A DNA stretch of 64,000 nt from Pseudorhizobium tarimense (GCF_022968135.1 NZ_JALJRA010000006.1:1-64000), one strand, 5' to 3'; shown: positions 51,677-61,055, numbered from the stretch's first letter. Notes: a model not told the origin generated them from the letters alone. Made by a program: numbers and translations.

Positions 51677-53284
51677 TTAGCGAGCCTCTTCGAGGATCAG
51701 GTCCGCTGCCTTTTCCGCAATCATGAAGACAGCGGCCTGCGTGTTCCCCGACACCATGGTGGGCATGATCGAGGCGTCGGCAATGCGAAGTCCTTCGATG
51801 CCACGAACCTTGAGCGCAGGATCGGTAACGGCACCTTCGTCCACCCCCATCCGGCAGGTTCCGCAGATATGATAGATCGTCTGGCCGTCGCGTCGGGCGA
51901 AATCGAGCCAGTCCTCATCGGTCTTGCAAGCAGGGCCGGGGCTCATCTCCCTGTCTCGGAAAGCGTCCAAGGGAGCCTCCTCGACGATACTTCGAGCGAT
52001 CTTCATTCCGGCGACGATAGCTCGACGGTCCTCCTCAGTTGCTAGAAAATTAGGTCGTATGGCTGGTGGCGCAAAGGGGTCGGGAGATTTGGAATGTATG
52101 GTTCCCCGCGACTCCGGCCGAAGCTGAGTGACGCCGATGGTCATTCCAGGCAGCCGATCAAGCTTACGCTCTGCTGCATTGGCGTAACTCGCGTGCATGA
52201 AGAAGTACTGGACGTCGGGCCCATCCAGGCCCGGTCGGGTCCGGACGAAGCCATGGACGAGCCCGGTACCGAGCGTCAGGATGCCACTCCGCGTCGCGAA
52301 GTAGCGTGTAACTGCGAGGCCGAGCTTTAGGCCGCGCGTTTGCTCGTTGAGGGTGACCGGCAGCTTCACGCGCCAATTCATTCGCGTGCAGAAGTGGTCG
52401 ATATAGTTTGCACCTACGCCTGGCAGGGAGTGTCGCACTTCGACCCCCAGCGGCTGCAATACCCGTGGGTCGCCTATGCCGGATAGCTCCAACAACTGCG
52501 GCGTCTGGGCAGCACCTGCGGTCAGGATGACTTCGCGTCGAGCGCGGACCTCGCCGGAACTGCTGGCCAGGCGCAGTTCGACGCCTGTCGCACGGCCGTT
52601 CTCCAGAAGAATACGCGTTACGTGCGCATTGGTTCTGACCTCAAGGTTGGGTCTGCTCAAGGCTGGCTGAAGATAGGCAGCAGCCGCGCTCACCCGACGG
52701 CCACGTCGTTGGTTCACCTGATAGTAGCCGAAGCCATCCTGACGATCTCCATTATAGTCGGCACTGCGTTCATAGCCCACGCTTTCCGCCGCAGAGATGA
52801 ACGCTTCGGCAATCAGCGGGCGTTCCTTGACCTCGGTGACTGGAAGCGGACCGCCTCGCGCACGCATTGAAGAGGCGGGGCCATCATAGTCTTCGAGTTT
52901 ACGGAAATAGGGGAGCACGTGCTCGAAGCTCCACCCCCGGCAGCCCTGTTGGGCCCAACCGTCATAGTCCTGCGGCTGCCCCCGTACATAGATCATGCCA
53001 TTAATCAATGTGGAGCCACCAAGCCCCTTGCCGCGGGGAACAGAAATGACCCTGTTGCCGGTGGCCTCCTCCGGCTCGGTTTGAAAGCGCCAGTTGAAGT
53101 CCGGATTAGTGAGCAGCTTACTGAAGCCGGCGGGAATCTCGACCCAGAGGCTTCGCGCGGCCTTGCCCGCTTCCAGCAGCAGGACTGTGTACTTCCCAGA
53201 TGCCGTCAGACGGTTTGCAAGAACGCACCCGGCCGTGCCACCGCCGACGATGATGTAGTCGAATGACTCGCGGTCCTGCTGCAT
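51677..53284 (-). CDS. GMC-family FAD oxidoreductase (choline/alcohol dehydrogenase-like)
   Basis: A 535-residue FAD enzyme. The dinucleotide motif FDYIIVGGGTAGCVLANRL is at residues 8-26, the GMC signatures are visible as RGKGLGGSTLINGMIYVRG (about 84-102) and LTAGAAQTPQLLELSGIG, and the catalytic His is in YHICGTCRMG near the C-terminus. It oxidises a primary alcohol to an aldehyde, passing electrons to a quinone or oxygen. The ATG at 53284 overlaps the preceding TAA by one base and has GGGGGGTG upstream. The aldehyde made could be the substrate of the dehydrogenase encoded next. Confidence 0.88.
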   Translation of the reverse strand: MQQDRESFDYIIVGGGTAGCVLANRLTASGKYTVLLLEAGKAARSLWVEIPAGFSKLLTNPDFNWRFQTEPEEATGNRVISVPRGKGLGGSTLINGMIYVRGQPQDYDGWAQQGCRGWSFEHVLPYFRKLEDYDGPASSMRARGGPLPVTEVKERPLIAEAFISAAESVGYERSADYNGDRQDGFGYYQVNQRRGRRVSAAAAYLQPALSRPNLEVRTNAHVTRILLENGRATGVELRLASSSGEVRARREVILTAGAAQTPQLLELSGIGDPRVLQPLGVEVRHSLPGVGANYIDHFCTRMNWRVKLPVTLNEQTRGLKLGLAVTRYFATRSGILTLGTGLVHGFVRTRPGLDGPDVQYFFMHASYANAAERKLDRLPGMTIGVTQLRPESRGTIHSKSPDPFAPPAIRPNFLATEEDRRAIVAGMKIARSIVEEAPLDAFRDREMSPGPACKTDEDWLDFARRDGQTIYHICGTCRMGVDEGAVTDPALKVRGIEGLRIADASIMPTMVSGNTQAAVFMIAEKAADLILEEAR

Positions 53285-54708
53285 TAGTTCACCCCCCTGA
53301 TCGCTTTGGTGTGTAGGAGCGAAAAAGGAAGGATCTTGCCCGGATTGAGCAGGCCACTTGGGTCGAGCGCAGTCTTTAATGTGGAAGCGAGACGCAGGTC
53401 GCTTTCGGGGGCAAGCCGCAGCCATTCATCCACCCGATATTGCCCCAATCCATGTTCCGCAGAGATGGAGCCCCCGTGCTTGATGACGGCATCGTGTACT
53501 ATGCGGTTGATTGCCTTTTGATCGTGATCCGGTCGGAACAGGACATTGTAGTGGAGATTGCCGTCGCCCAAGTGGCCGAAGATATTGAGCCCCGCTCCGG
53601 GAGCTGCATCTACCAGAGCGGCCTCGGCATCATCCAGGAATTCGCGCAAGTGCGTGAGTGATACGGATATGTCGTGCTTCAGGCTAGGACCGTCCCGCGC
53701 TTCTGCTTCGGTGACGTGCTCGCGCAGAGCCCAGAGCTGCCGAGCCTGCGCCTCCGATTCCGCAACAACGCCATCGATAATCCAGCCATTCTCAAACCCG
53801 CTCTCCAGTAGACCTTCCGCCGCGTCGCGCAGTCCGGAAAGACTGGAGGCTCCTTCAAGAAGAATGAACCAGTCACCAGCGGTGATAGGGGGCTTCAGAT
53901 GCGCATGCCGGCTGACGAGATCCAGAGAGTTGGCAGAGATAAGTTCGAAAGCTGAAAGCGCTTCTCCGATCTCCTGCTGGGCGTGGCCGAACAGCGAAAT
54001 GGCGGCTTCAAGACTGCTAACGCTGAGGAGGGCTGTGACGGAGTGACGAGGAACGCTCACGAGCCGCAGAACTGCAGCGGTGACGATGCCCAAAGTGCCC
54101 TCGGAACCGATGAACCACTGCTTCCAGTCGTAGCCGGCATTGTCCTTGCGCAGATGGCGCAAGCCGTTTGATACACTACCATCAGCAAGAACGACCTCAA
54201 GCCCGAGTGTAAGATCGCGCGTCATCCCATAGCGAAGAACATTCAATCCGCCAGCGTTCGTGGCTATCACGCCCCCGACAGTAGCGGAGCCTTCCGCTGC
54301 GATGGCGATGGGAAGCATCCGGTCCACGGAAGCCGCCTTCTCGCGAACGGTCTGGAGGATCGCACCCGCTTCTACTTCCACGGTCATGCCGATAGGATCG
54401 AGCGAGCGGACCGTCTGCATGCGGTTCAGGGAAAGGACGACCTGGCCCCCAGTGGTGTCCGGGATGGCCCCGGCGGCAAGGCCGGTGTTGCCGCCCTGCG
54501 GCACGATGCTGATGCCAGAGTCGCCGCAAAGTCGGACGATGGCGGCCACCTCGGCTGTTGAGGCAGGGCGTACCACGCATGCTGGCACCCCCGTCGTGCT
54601 TCGCTTCCAGTCCGTCGCATAAGGTGCGGTGTCTTCTGCTGTGGTCAGGACGTATCGCTCGCCCACGATGCCAGAGAGCGCCGAGAGAAGATCGGTTCGG
54701 CTCGTCAT
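53284..54708 (-). CDS. FAD-linked 2-hydroxyacid oxidase, GlcD/D-lactate dehydrogenase type
   Basis: A 474-residue FAD-binding protein. The PCMH-type FAD domain (about 35-215) has VVRPASTAEVAAIVRLCG, IVPQGGNTGLAAGA, AEGSATVGGVIATNAGGLNV and FIGSEGTLGIVTAAVLRL. The C-terminal domain holds the family's metal/substrate His residues in FGHLGDGNLHYNV and EHGLGQYRVDEW. It oxidises a D-2-hydroxy acid to the 2-oxo acid. The ATG at 54708 forms an ATGA overlap with the AroE-like gene; the longer frame to 54783 is inside that gene. Confidence 0.88.
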   Translation of the reverse strand: MTSRTDLLSALSGIVGERYVLTTAEDTAPYATDWKRSTTGVPACVVRPASTAEVAAIVRLCGDSGISIVPQGGNTGLAAGAIPDTTGGQVVLSLNRMQTVRSLDPIGMTVEVEAGAILQTVREKAASVDRMLPIAIAAEGSATVGGVIATNAGGLNVLRYGMTRDLTLGLEVVLADGSVSNGLRHLRKDNAGYDWKQWFIGSEGTLGIVTAAVLRLVSVPRHSVTALLSVSSLEAAISLFGHAQQEIGEALSAFELISANSLDLVSRHAHLKPPITAGDWFILLEGASSLSGLRDAAEGLLESGFENGWIIDGVVAESEAQARQLWALREHVTEAEARDGPSLKHDISVSLTHLREFLDDAEAALVDAAPGAGLNIFGHLGDGNLHYNVLFRPDHDQKAINRIVHDAVIKHGGSISAEHGLGQYRVDEWLRLAPESDLRLASTLKTALDPSGLLNPGKILPFSLLHTKAIRGVN

Positions 54709-55550
54709 GCCAGTGCACCCATGTGCTGCGCCATCAGCACGATCTGGGACTCCAGCATTGGTTTGCCGGGAAAGATCCTGCACCCTTTCGCCTTCGCCGC
54801 CTCAAGCAGTGGTGTCATGGCGGGTTCCATGATGGCATCCGCGACGAGCTGACCCCGATGAAGCTGCGAGAGATCTAAGGGTGGCTCATCGCCGGAACGC
54901 ATTCCCAGCGATGTCCCGTTGACGACTAGGTCATGGTCCGCAACCCGCTGAGCATTGGTTGCGACCGTGAGGCACGGATATGCAGCTTTAAGACGTTCGG
55001 TAAGGCTCACCGCACGTTCGATTGTCCGATTGGCGATCGTGATTTGGGTCACTCCCGCCTCGGCAAGCGCGAATGCGATAGCGCTGGAAGCTCCCCCCGC
55101 GCCCGCAACATAGGCCCTCATCCCCGCCGGATCCGCGCCTCCAACACGCAAGGCTTCAACAAAGCCGATACCGTCAAGCATGGCCCCGACCATGCGACCG
55201 TCAGGCTCGCGGCGAACGCAATTGACGGCGCCGATGTTGTGCGCAGCTTCCGTGACCTCGTCACACAGCGCGAGCATGTCGGTCTTGTGCGGCACCGTCG
55301 CAATGAAGCCTCCGAAGTTCTCCATGCGCCGCAGACCATCAACAAGCCCCTTCAAGCCATCCGGTTTGACATGGAATGGTACGAGCACCGCATCCACGTC
55401 CTTCGACTTCAGCAGGGCGTTCATCACTTCCGGCGTCTTCACGTGATAGATGGGATCGGCGAGAATCCCGTAGATGCGGGTGCGTCCGGTGACTGGCGGC
55501 AAGAAGCTCCGGTAGAGCTCATTGTCTTCCGCGGCGATCGGAGAGGTCAT
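54705..55550 (-). CDS. Shikimate dehydrogenase-like protein with altered substrate loop
   Basis: A 281-residue protein of the AroE/YdiB fold. Conserved parts are GFIATVPHKTDMLALCDE with the catalytic Lys, NIGAVNCVRREPDGRMVGAM then LDGIGF with the catalytic Asp, and the NAD(P) motif VAGAGGASSAIAFALAE followed by ANRT. The N-terminal shikimate-binding Ser-x-Ser-Pro motif is replaced by ADPIYHVKTPEVMN, so the usual substrate contact is missing. This argues against a housekeeping AroE and for a catabolic dehydrogenase of a different hydroxylated acid. It is 45 bases after the SDR gene. Confidence 0.82.
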   Translation of the reverse strand: MTSPIAAEDNELYRSFLPPVTGRTRIYGILADPIYHVKTPEVMNALLKSKDVDAVLVPFHVKPDGLKGLVDGLRRMENFGGFIATVPHKTDMLALCDEVTEAAHNIGAVNCVRREPDGRMVGAMLDGIGFVEALRVGGADPAGMRAYVAGAGGASSAIAFALAEAGVTQITIANRTIERAVSLTERLKAAYPCLTVATNAQRVADHDLVVNGTSLGMRSGDEPPLDLSQLHRGQLVADAIMEPAMTPLLEAAKAKGCRIFPGKPMLESQIVLMAQHMGALA

Positions 55551-55595
55551 GAGAGGTTCCTATGCATTGCCTTGCGCGACACGTCTTGGCGTGCC

Positions 55596-56405
55596 TCAGG
55601 TCATGTACAGACCACCGGCGACGTCGATGGTCTGGCCAGTGACGAAGCTTGCTTCCGGTGAGGTAAGGTAGAGGGCAAGATCGGCGACTTCCTCGGGGGC
55701 GCCCAGTCGCCCCATTGGTGTCAGTCGTACCTGTTCCTCGTTGACCTCGCCGGCGACGGCGCGAACCATAGGTGTTTCAATGCGGCCCGGCGCTATGGCA
55801 TTTACCCGAACTCCAAAGGGTCCGAGTTCTGCAGCAAGATGCTTCGTGAAGCCGATCAGCGCAGATTTCGTTGCGGCATAGTGGCAGGCAACGATAGGCG
55901 AGTATGTCTTGCCTGCAACCGAAGACATGTTGACGATCCAACCGGACTTCGCCTCCCGCATGCTTGGAGACAGGGCGCGGATAGTATTGAAGCAGCCAGT
56001 AAGATTGACGGCGACGACACGGTTCCACTCGGCTGGGTCCATCTCCCAGATCTTGTGTGCAATGCCATCATGCTTCGGGGAGATTCCGGCATTGTTCACA
56101 ACAGTGTCGAAGGGGCCGCCGATCTGGCCTGCCGCATCTCCGAGCGATTTCTCGACCGACGGGTAATCCACGACATCCAGCACCAAGGGGATCGCGCCGC
56201 CCTTGCCGTCAGCATCGATCAGCCGAACCGTTTCATTGATGTCGGCTTCGTTCATGTCCGCAACGCCGACCATAGCGCCACGTGCTGCGAAGCGCTGCGC
56301 AATGGCCCGACCGATGCCGCGCCCGGCGCCGGTCACCAGAACGCGGCGTCCTGCGTGGCTTGGTCTGTAGGTGATTTCTTCCGGATTGATTTCTCGATGA
56401 GACAT
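55596..56405 (-). CDS. Short-chain dehydrogenase/reductase
   Basis: A 269-residue classical SDR. The cofactor motif TGAGRGIGRAIA is at about 25-36 and is followed by an Asp (VADMNEAD) that favours NAD over NADP. The NNAGIS motif is near 108, and catalytic Ser, Tyr and Lys are in MSSVAGKTYSP and YAATKSALI. The C-terminus DVAGGLYMT is typical of FabG-like members. It starts one base after the livF stop, so transporter and enzymes are one transcript. The substrate is probably a hydroxylated intermediate of the imported compound. Confidence 0.87.
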   Translation of the reverse strand: MSHREINPEEITYRPSHAGRRVLVTGAGRGIGRAIAQRFAARGAMVGVADMNEADINETVRLIDADGKGGAIPLVLDVVDYPSVEKSLGDAAGQIGGPFDTVVNNAGISPKHDGIAHKIWEMDPAEWNRVVAVNLTGCFNTIRALSPSMREAKSGWIVNMSSVAGKTYSPIVACHYAATKSALIGFTKHLAAELGPFGVRVNAIAPGRIETPMVRAVAGEVNEEQVRLTPMGRLGAPEEVADLALYLTSPEASFVTGQTIDVAGGLYMT

Positions 56406-56406
56406 C

Positions 56407-57111
56407 TCAAATTCCTAGGTATGCTTGACGGACGTGATCGTTGTGGAGCAGTGCGTCGGACGTGTCGGCGAGGACGATCTCGCCGTTCTCGAGCACGTAG
56501 CCCCGGTCAGCCGCCTTCAGAGTGTGAAAGACGTTCTGCTCGACGATCAGGACGGTTGCCCCCGTTTTCACGATCGTCTCGATGACATCGAAGACCTGCG
56601 TGACGATGATTGGCGCAAGGCCGAGCGAAGGCTCGTCGAACATCAGGAGTTTGGGCCGAGCCATCATGCCACGGGCGATTGCCACCATCTGCTGTTCGCC
56701 GCCGGACAGTGAGCCGGCTTTCTGGGTAAGACGCTCGCGCACTCGCGGAAACAGCGACAGAACCTCCTGCAGAGCCGCATCCTTGTGCTGCCGCGCCGCC
56801 TTCCGGTAAGCGCCCATCAAGAGGTTCTCCTGGACCGTCATGTCCGGGAAAAGCTGACGCCCTTCGGGGATCAAAGTGATGCCTCGATCAACCATCTCGT
56901 GTGAGGAAAGCCGGGTGACATCCTCACCTTCGAAGGTGATCGTACCTGCGGTAGGGCGGATCAGGCCGGCAATGGTACGAAGAGTGGTTGTCTTGCCGGC
57001 GCCATTGGCTCCGACAATAGTGACGACTTCCCCTGCCTCCACAGTCAGCGAGATGTCGTGAAGAATGGTTGTGGGACCGTAGCCGGCGTGAATGTTCTCA
57101 AGCCTGAGCAT
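56407..57111 (-). CDS. livF: Branched-chain-type ABC transporter ATPase LivF
   Basis: A 234-residue ATPase of LivF size. It has Walker A GANGAGKTT, the LivF-typical GITLIPEGRQLFPDMTVQEN, signature LSGGEQQM, Walker B LLMFDEPSLGLAP and IVEQNV. The ATG at 57111 lies 14 bases inside the LivM-LivG fusion gene and has AAGGAA upstream, so translation is coupled. It pairs with the LivG half of the fusion as the second ATPase of the importer. Confidence 0.9.
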   Translation of the reverse strand: MLRLENIHAGYGPTTILHDISLTVEAGEVVTIVGANGAGKTTTLRTIAGLIRPTAGTITFEGEDVTRLSSHEMVDRGITLIPEGRQLFPDMTVQENLLMGAYRKAARQHKDAALQEVLSLFPRVRERLTQKAGSLSGGEQQMVAIARGMMARPKLLMFDEPSLGLAPIIVTQVFDVIETIVKTGATVLIVEQNVFHTLKAADRGYVLENGEIVLADTSDALLHNDHVRQAYLGI

Positions 57112-58909
57112 CGATAAATTCCTTTCCGAGATACGCTTCAACGACCACGGGATCCTTGACTACCTCGCGGGGTTCGCCCTGGGCGATGATCTTACCGGAG
57201 TTGAGAACGATGACCCGGTCTGAGAGAGACATCACTGCCTGCATGACGTGTTCGATGGCGACGATGCTGACGCCGCTGTCGCGGATCGATTTCATCAGGT
57301 CGATCGCCCGGCGAACATCCGTCTGATTGATCCCTGCCATCACTTCGTCGAGCAAGAGAATGCGTGGCTTCATCGCCATAACCCGAGCGACTTCCAGCCG
57401 CTTCAGGCCGCCTATGGTCAACCCGCGTGCCTCGGCATCGAGCCAGGGGCCAAGCCCCATCCGCTCGGCCGTCTCACGCGCAACCTCTCGGGCTTCTTCG
57501 ACATCTGAATAGCGATGGAACGCGCCGACCATGATGTTCTCTTCAACGGTCATTGCGGCGAACGGCTGGACGATCTGGAAAGTGCGACCCACGCCAATTG
57601 TGGCGAAGTCGCCAGGAGTAGTGGGGCTTTGCCAGCTACCGTCGGCGGCGCGAACAGTCACTGACCCGCTGTCTGGTTTCAGGAAGCCGGAAATCATGTT
57701 GAAGACCGTTGTCTTGCCTGCACCATTCGGACCGATTAACCCGAGGATTTCTCCTTCCCTGAGGGTGAAGCCGACGTCGTTGGTGACGTGAAGGCCGCCG
57801 AAATGCTTTTGCAGGTGCTCCACACGCATGACGTCGGCACCGATCGGTGCCCTCTGCCTTGCGTCTGGCGTAGCCGCGCTTGCGGCAATCGTGCCTGCTA
57901 ACACGCCCCGCTCACGCCTCTGCTTCGTGAAGCGAGAGATCAGCCCCATCAGTCCATTCGGCATGAACAGAACGACCAGCATCAATACGACGCCATAGAC
58001 GAAGCCGTGGAGGCCAAGCGCATGCGCGCCAAGCCAAGCGCGCGCCAGTTCGCTGATGGGTACGAGAAGAACAGCGCCGAGGAGGGGACCGAACACGGTC
58101 CCCAAGCCGCCGATTAGGGCAAACATCGCGATCTGGATCGACATTTGCAGTGAGAACATCGCAGCGGGCTCAATGAATGTCAGATACATGGCATGAAATG
58201 TGCCGACAAAGGCCGTGAGTGCGGCAGATACCGCAACGGCTGCGAGCCGCACCCGTACCGTTCCAACGCCAGCGGCCAGTGCGGCCGATTCCCGCTCGCG
58301 GGTCGCGACGAGGTAGAAGCCTATCCTGTGCGAGCGGATCCACCAGGCGACTGCCAACGTCAGCAGAAGCAAACCGAAAGCGATGAGCAATTGCGGGAGC
58401 CGGTCACGGAAGACCATCCATTCCCAGCCGATCTGCAAAGGGATCATCAACCCGGTTGCGCCACCAGTGAGTTCACGCCAATGAAGGGCGAGAACCCTGA
58501 ACACTTCCAGAAAAGCAATGGTAGCAAGGGCGAAGAAAGGACCGTGCAGGCGGAAACAGGGATAGCTGATGATCACTGCGGCAAGGACGGCTATCGCAGC
58601 GCCCGCGAACATCCCGATCCAAGGACTGATCCCCATGTTCATCAGGATGACACCGGTGTAGGCGCCAATCCCGTAGAAGATGGCATGGCCTAACGAAAGC
58701 TGGCCGGCAAAGCCACCCACGATATTCCAGGCTGTTGAAAGGGCAGCGAAGATGCAGATCGTGATGAAGATATGGTAGACGAACTGGTTGCCGACAATGA
58801 CGGGGATGAGGACTAGCGATGCCAGGATTGCAGCAAGCGGGATAGCCTTCAACATCCAGCCGTTCGAGGCTGCTTGCGATCGAGGGGAGGTGGTGGAGAT
58901 ATCTGTCAT
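57098..58909 (-). CDS. LivM permease-LivG ATPase fusion protein
   Basis: A 603-residue fusion. Residues about 15-330 are a LivM permease with the landmarks WNIVGGFAGQLSLGHAIFYG and VATRERESAALAAGVGTVRV. After a linker (about 330-355), residues 360-600 are a LivG ATPase: Walker A GPNGAGKTT, IGVGRTFQIVQPFAAMTVEE, a signature that reads LTIGGLKRLE instead of LSGGQ, and Walker B ILLLDEVMAGIN. Fusions of this kind occur in several proteobacterial Liv systems. The ATG at 58909 overlaps the LivH stop (ATGA). The substrate class of Liv systems extends to aromatic and aliphatic acids, urea and amides. Confidence 0.88.
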   Translation of the reverse strand: MTDISTTSPRSQAASNGWMLKAIPLAAILASLVLIPVIVGNQFVYHIFITICIFAALSTAWNIVGGFAGQLSLGHAIFYGIGAYTGVILMNMGISPWIGMFAGAAIAVLAAVIISYPCFRLHGPFFALATIAFLEVFRVLALHWRELTGGATGLMIPLQIGWEWMVFRDRLPQLLIAFGLLLLTLAVAWWIRSHRIGFYLVATRERESAALAAGVGTVRVRLAAVAVSAALTAFVGTFHAMYLTFIEPAAMFSLQMSIQIAMFALIGGLGTVFGPLLGAVLLVPISELARAWLGAHALGLHGFVYGVVLMLVVLFMPNGLMGLISRFTKQRRERGVLAGTIAASAATPDARQRAPIGADVMRVEHLQKHFGGLHVTNDVGFTLREGEILGLIGPNGAGKTTVFNMISGFLKPDSGSVTVRAADGSWQSPTTPGDFATIGVGRTFQIVQPFAAMTVEENIMVGAFHRYSDVEEAREVARETAERMGLGPWLDAEARGLTIGGLKRLEVARVMAMKPRILLLDEVMAGINQTDVRRAIDLMKSIRDSGVSIVAIEHVMQAVMSLSDRVIVLNSGKIIAQGEPREVVKDPVVVEAYLGKEFIDAQA

Positions 58910-59793
58910 GGCGACACGTGCGAGAGGTTGAGGCGCGAGCTGAACAGGCCCGACGGCTTCAGGATGAGGATCAGGAGGAACACGCCGAAGACGGCGACCT
59001 CACGAAGGTCGGAGCCGATGTAGAATCCGGCAAAGCTGTCGATCAGGCCGATGATCATGGCGCCTGCGAAAGCCCCTCCGATCGATCCAAGACCACCAAG
59101 CACGACGACGACGAACGCGGTCAGTACAAAGTATGTCCCGATTCCTGAGGAGGTTGGATAAAGCGGGGCGATCAGGACGGAGGCGACCCCGACACAAGCG
59201 GCGCCGATGCCAAAGGTCAGGATGTAGATCCAGTTGACGTTAATGCCCATCAATTGAGCGGCCGCGCGGTTCTGGGCCACGGCGCGGATCGCGCGCCCGG
59301 TTTGGGTTCGCGAAAGAAAAAGCTGGAGAACCACGACAACAGCAATTGACGCAACCAGGATGGCGACCTGTCCCGAGAGCAGACGTACAGGGCCAAGCTG
59401 CAGGGGAGTCCGAAGTCCACTTGCCGGCGTGCTGGCGATGTCGGCACCGAAGACCAACAGCGCCAGGTTGATAAGCGCGGTCGAAAGTCCAACGGTAGCG
59501 AAGATCTGTATGTGATCGTCGTCGGCAGACATCAGGGGCTGTATCAGGAACCGCTGTGTCACGGCGCCCAGCAGAAAGAGGGCCGGTGCAACGAGAATAA
59601 CCGTCGCAAATGGGTGGATCCCCATCCAAGTCGTCAGCACGTAAGTCAGATACATGCCCACCATGAGGAATTCCCCGTGGGCGAAATTGACGACTTTGAC
59701 GATGCCGAAGATCAAGGTCAGGCCCACGGCGACGATGGCGAATAGACTGCCGAGCATGATCCCGTTGGTGAGAACTTGTAAGAAAGTGTTCAT
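58906..59793 (-). CDS. livH: Branched-chain-type ABC transporter permease LivH
   Basis: A 295-residue permease with about eight helices. Family landmarks are NGIMLGSLFAIVAVGLTLIF, IVKVVNFAHGEFLMVGMYL and the loop SRTQTGRAIRAVAQNRAAAQ. GGLGSIGGAFAGAMIIGLID near the C-terminus is also typical. I start at the ATG at 59793; the frame continues to 59925 through the intercistronic hairpin and is not likely used. It forms the channel with the LivM half of the next gene. Confidence 0.9.
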   Translation of the reverse strand: MNTFLQVLTNGIMLGSLFAIVAVGLTLIFGIVKVVNFAHGEFLMVGMYLTYVLTTWMGIHPFATVILVAPALFLLGAVTQRFLIQPLMSADDDHIQIFATVGLSTALINLALLVFGADIASTPASGLRTPLQLGPVRLLSGQVAILVASIAVVVVLQLFLSRTQTGRAIRAVAQNRAAAQLMGINVNWIYILTFGIGAACVGVASVLIAPLYPTSSGIGTYFVLTAFVVVVLGGLGSIGGAFAGAMIIGLIDSFAGFYIGSDLREVAVFGVFLLILILKPSGLFSSRLNLSHVSP

Positions 59794-59814
59794 TGGCCTC
59801 TCCAGGACAGAAAG

Positions 59815-59841
59815 GTACCGGGCGGTTGATCCGCCCGGTAC
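59815..59841 (-). terminator. Intercistronic hairpin after the Liv binding-protein gene
   Basis: GTACCGGGCGG (59815-59825) pairs perfectly with CCGCCCGGTAC (59831-59841), eleven pairs with a TTGAT loop. It lies 11 bases after the binding-protein stop and 21 before the livH start. It probably favours high yield of the binding protein relative to the membrane parts. Confidence 0.6.
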
Positions 59842-59852
59842 GTCAGAAGGGC

Positions 59853-61055
59853 TTATTCGCCCAGCTTGATCGGCGTCATGGCGGCTGAATCCGGGAACAC
59901 AGTCACAAGCTTGCCGTCCTGCCACTGCATGCCCATCATTTCGGCGCGTTCATTCTGGTTATCGTCGCCGAACTTGAAGCCGTAGCCCGCAGCGGTGACA
60001 CCAGCCTCAATGTCGATGCCCTTCACCGTTTCGATGATGGTGTCTGGCTCGAGGTCTGAGGCTTTCCCGAGAGCTTCAAGAATGACCTTGGCACCCACAT
60101 AATTATTGAGAGAATGTCCCGAGCGAGGAGCCGAGCCATACTTCTTCTGATAGGCCTCAACGAACTCTTCCAGGCCAGGTGTGTAGCTGGTGTTGACACT
60201 GTACTGGGTGAAGTCGACATCCAGCACACCCTCGATCACGGAATGACCGACCGCGTCTGCAGTAGGCTGCATCGAGTAGCCCCCGCCGCCGCCGATGATA
60301 GCAGCAGGCTTGAAGCCCGCCTCGTTCGCTTGCTGTAGAAAGAGCACAGAGTCGTTCTGGTACGAGGTCTGAAGGACAATGTCCGCCTCACGATTTTTAA
60401 GGTCGAGAACCAACGAAGACATGTCGACCGTGGCGGCAGGATACGCTTGGGTGGTTACGATGTTGAGGCCAGCTTCTTCGGCATAGGCGTTTTGCCGCTC
60501 GGCGACGGATGTGCCGTAGCTGGAGTCTTCGTGGATAATTGCGATCTTAAGATCGGCAGGCTCTTTGCCGATACCTGGTCCAACCTTCTCCACGATCATC
60601 TGGATGATCATTTTGGCCATGTCGTCAGCGGTGGGGTTGGTGCGGAATAGGTACTTCAGCCCACGCCCAGTAACTTCCTCAGCTACCGCACCGAGCTCGA
60701 AATAGGGAATGCCAGCCAGTTCCGTGACCTGACTTGCTGCAATCGAGCGGGCAGATGAATAGGTGCCGAAGATGGCTTTTACGCCTTCCAGCGATGTCAG
60801 GCGCCGAGCTTCACCGATCGCCTGATTGTTGTCGACTGCATCACCCCGGACCAAGGTGATCTGCTCACCTTGAATGCCACCCGCGGCATTGATTTCCTCC
60901 ACGGCCAGCTCAAGGCCGCGGGCACTTTCCTCACCCAGCAGTGCGAGCTGCCCGCTGAACGGATAGAGCGCGCCGAACTTGACTTCGGCTTGTGCCGCAG
61001 ATGCGGTCAAGGCCAGAGCGATAGCTGTAGTCTTCAATAGGTACGACAGTTTCAT
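59853..61055 (-). CDS. Branched-chain-type ABC transporter substrate-binding protein
   Basis: A 400-residue periplasmic binding protein with a Sec signal peptide (residues 1-23, cleaved after AQA). It has the Leu/Ile/Val-binding fold pattern FGALYPFSGQLALLGEESAR near 27-46, then AVEEINAAGGIQGEQITLVR, and AIFGTYSSARSIAASQV for ligand contact. It starts 42 bases after the TPP-enzyme gene. The enzymes in this operon point to a hydroxy acid, keto acid or aromatic-type ligand instead of an amino acid; this is inference. Confidence 0.88.
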   Translation of the reverse strand: MKLSYLLKTTAIALALTASAAQAEVKFGALYPFSGQLALLGEESARGLELAVEEINAAGGIQGEQITLVRGDAVDNNQAIGEARRLTSLEGVKAIFGTYSSARSIAASQVTELAGIPYFELGAVAEEVTGRGLKYLFRTNPTADDMAKMIIQMIVEKVGPGIGKEPADLKIAIIHEDSSYGTSVAERQNAYAEEAGLNIVTTQAYPAATVDMSSLVLDLKNREADIVLQTSYQNDSVLFLQQANEAGFKPAAIIGGGGGYSMQPTADAVGHSVIEGVLDVDFTQYSVNTSYTPGLEEFVEAYQKKYGSAPRSGHSLNNYVGAKVILEALGKASDLEPDTIIETVKGIDIEAGVTAAGYGFKFGDDNQNERAEMMGMQWQDGKLVTVFPDSAAMTPIKLGE

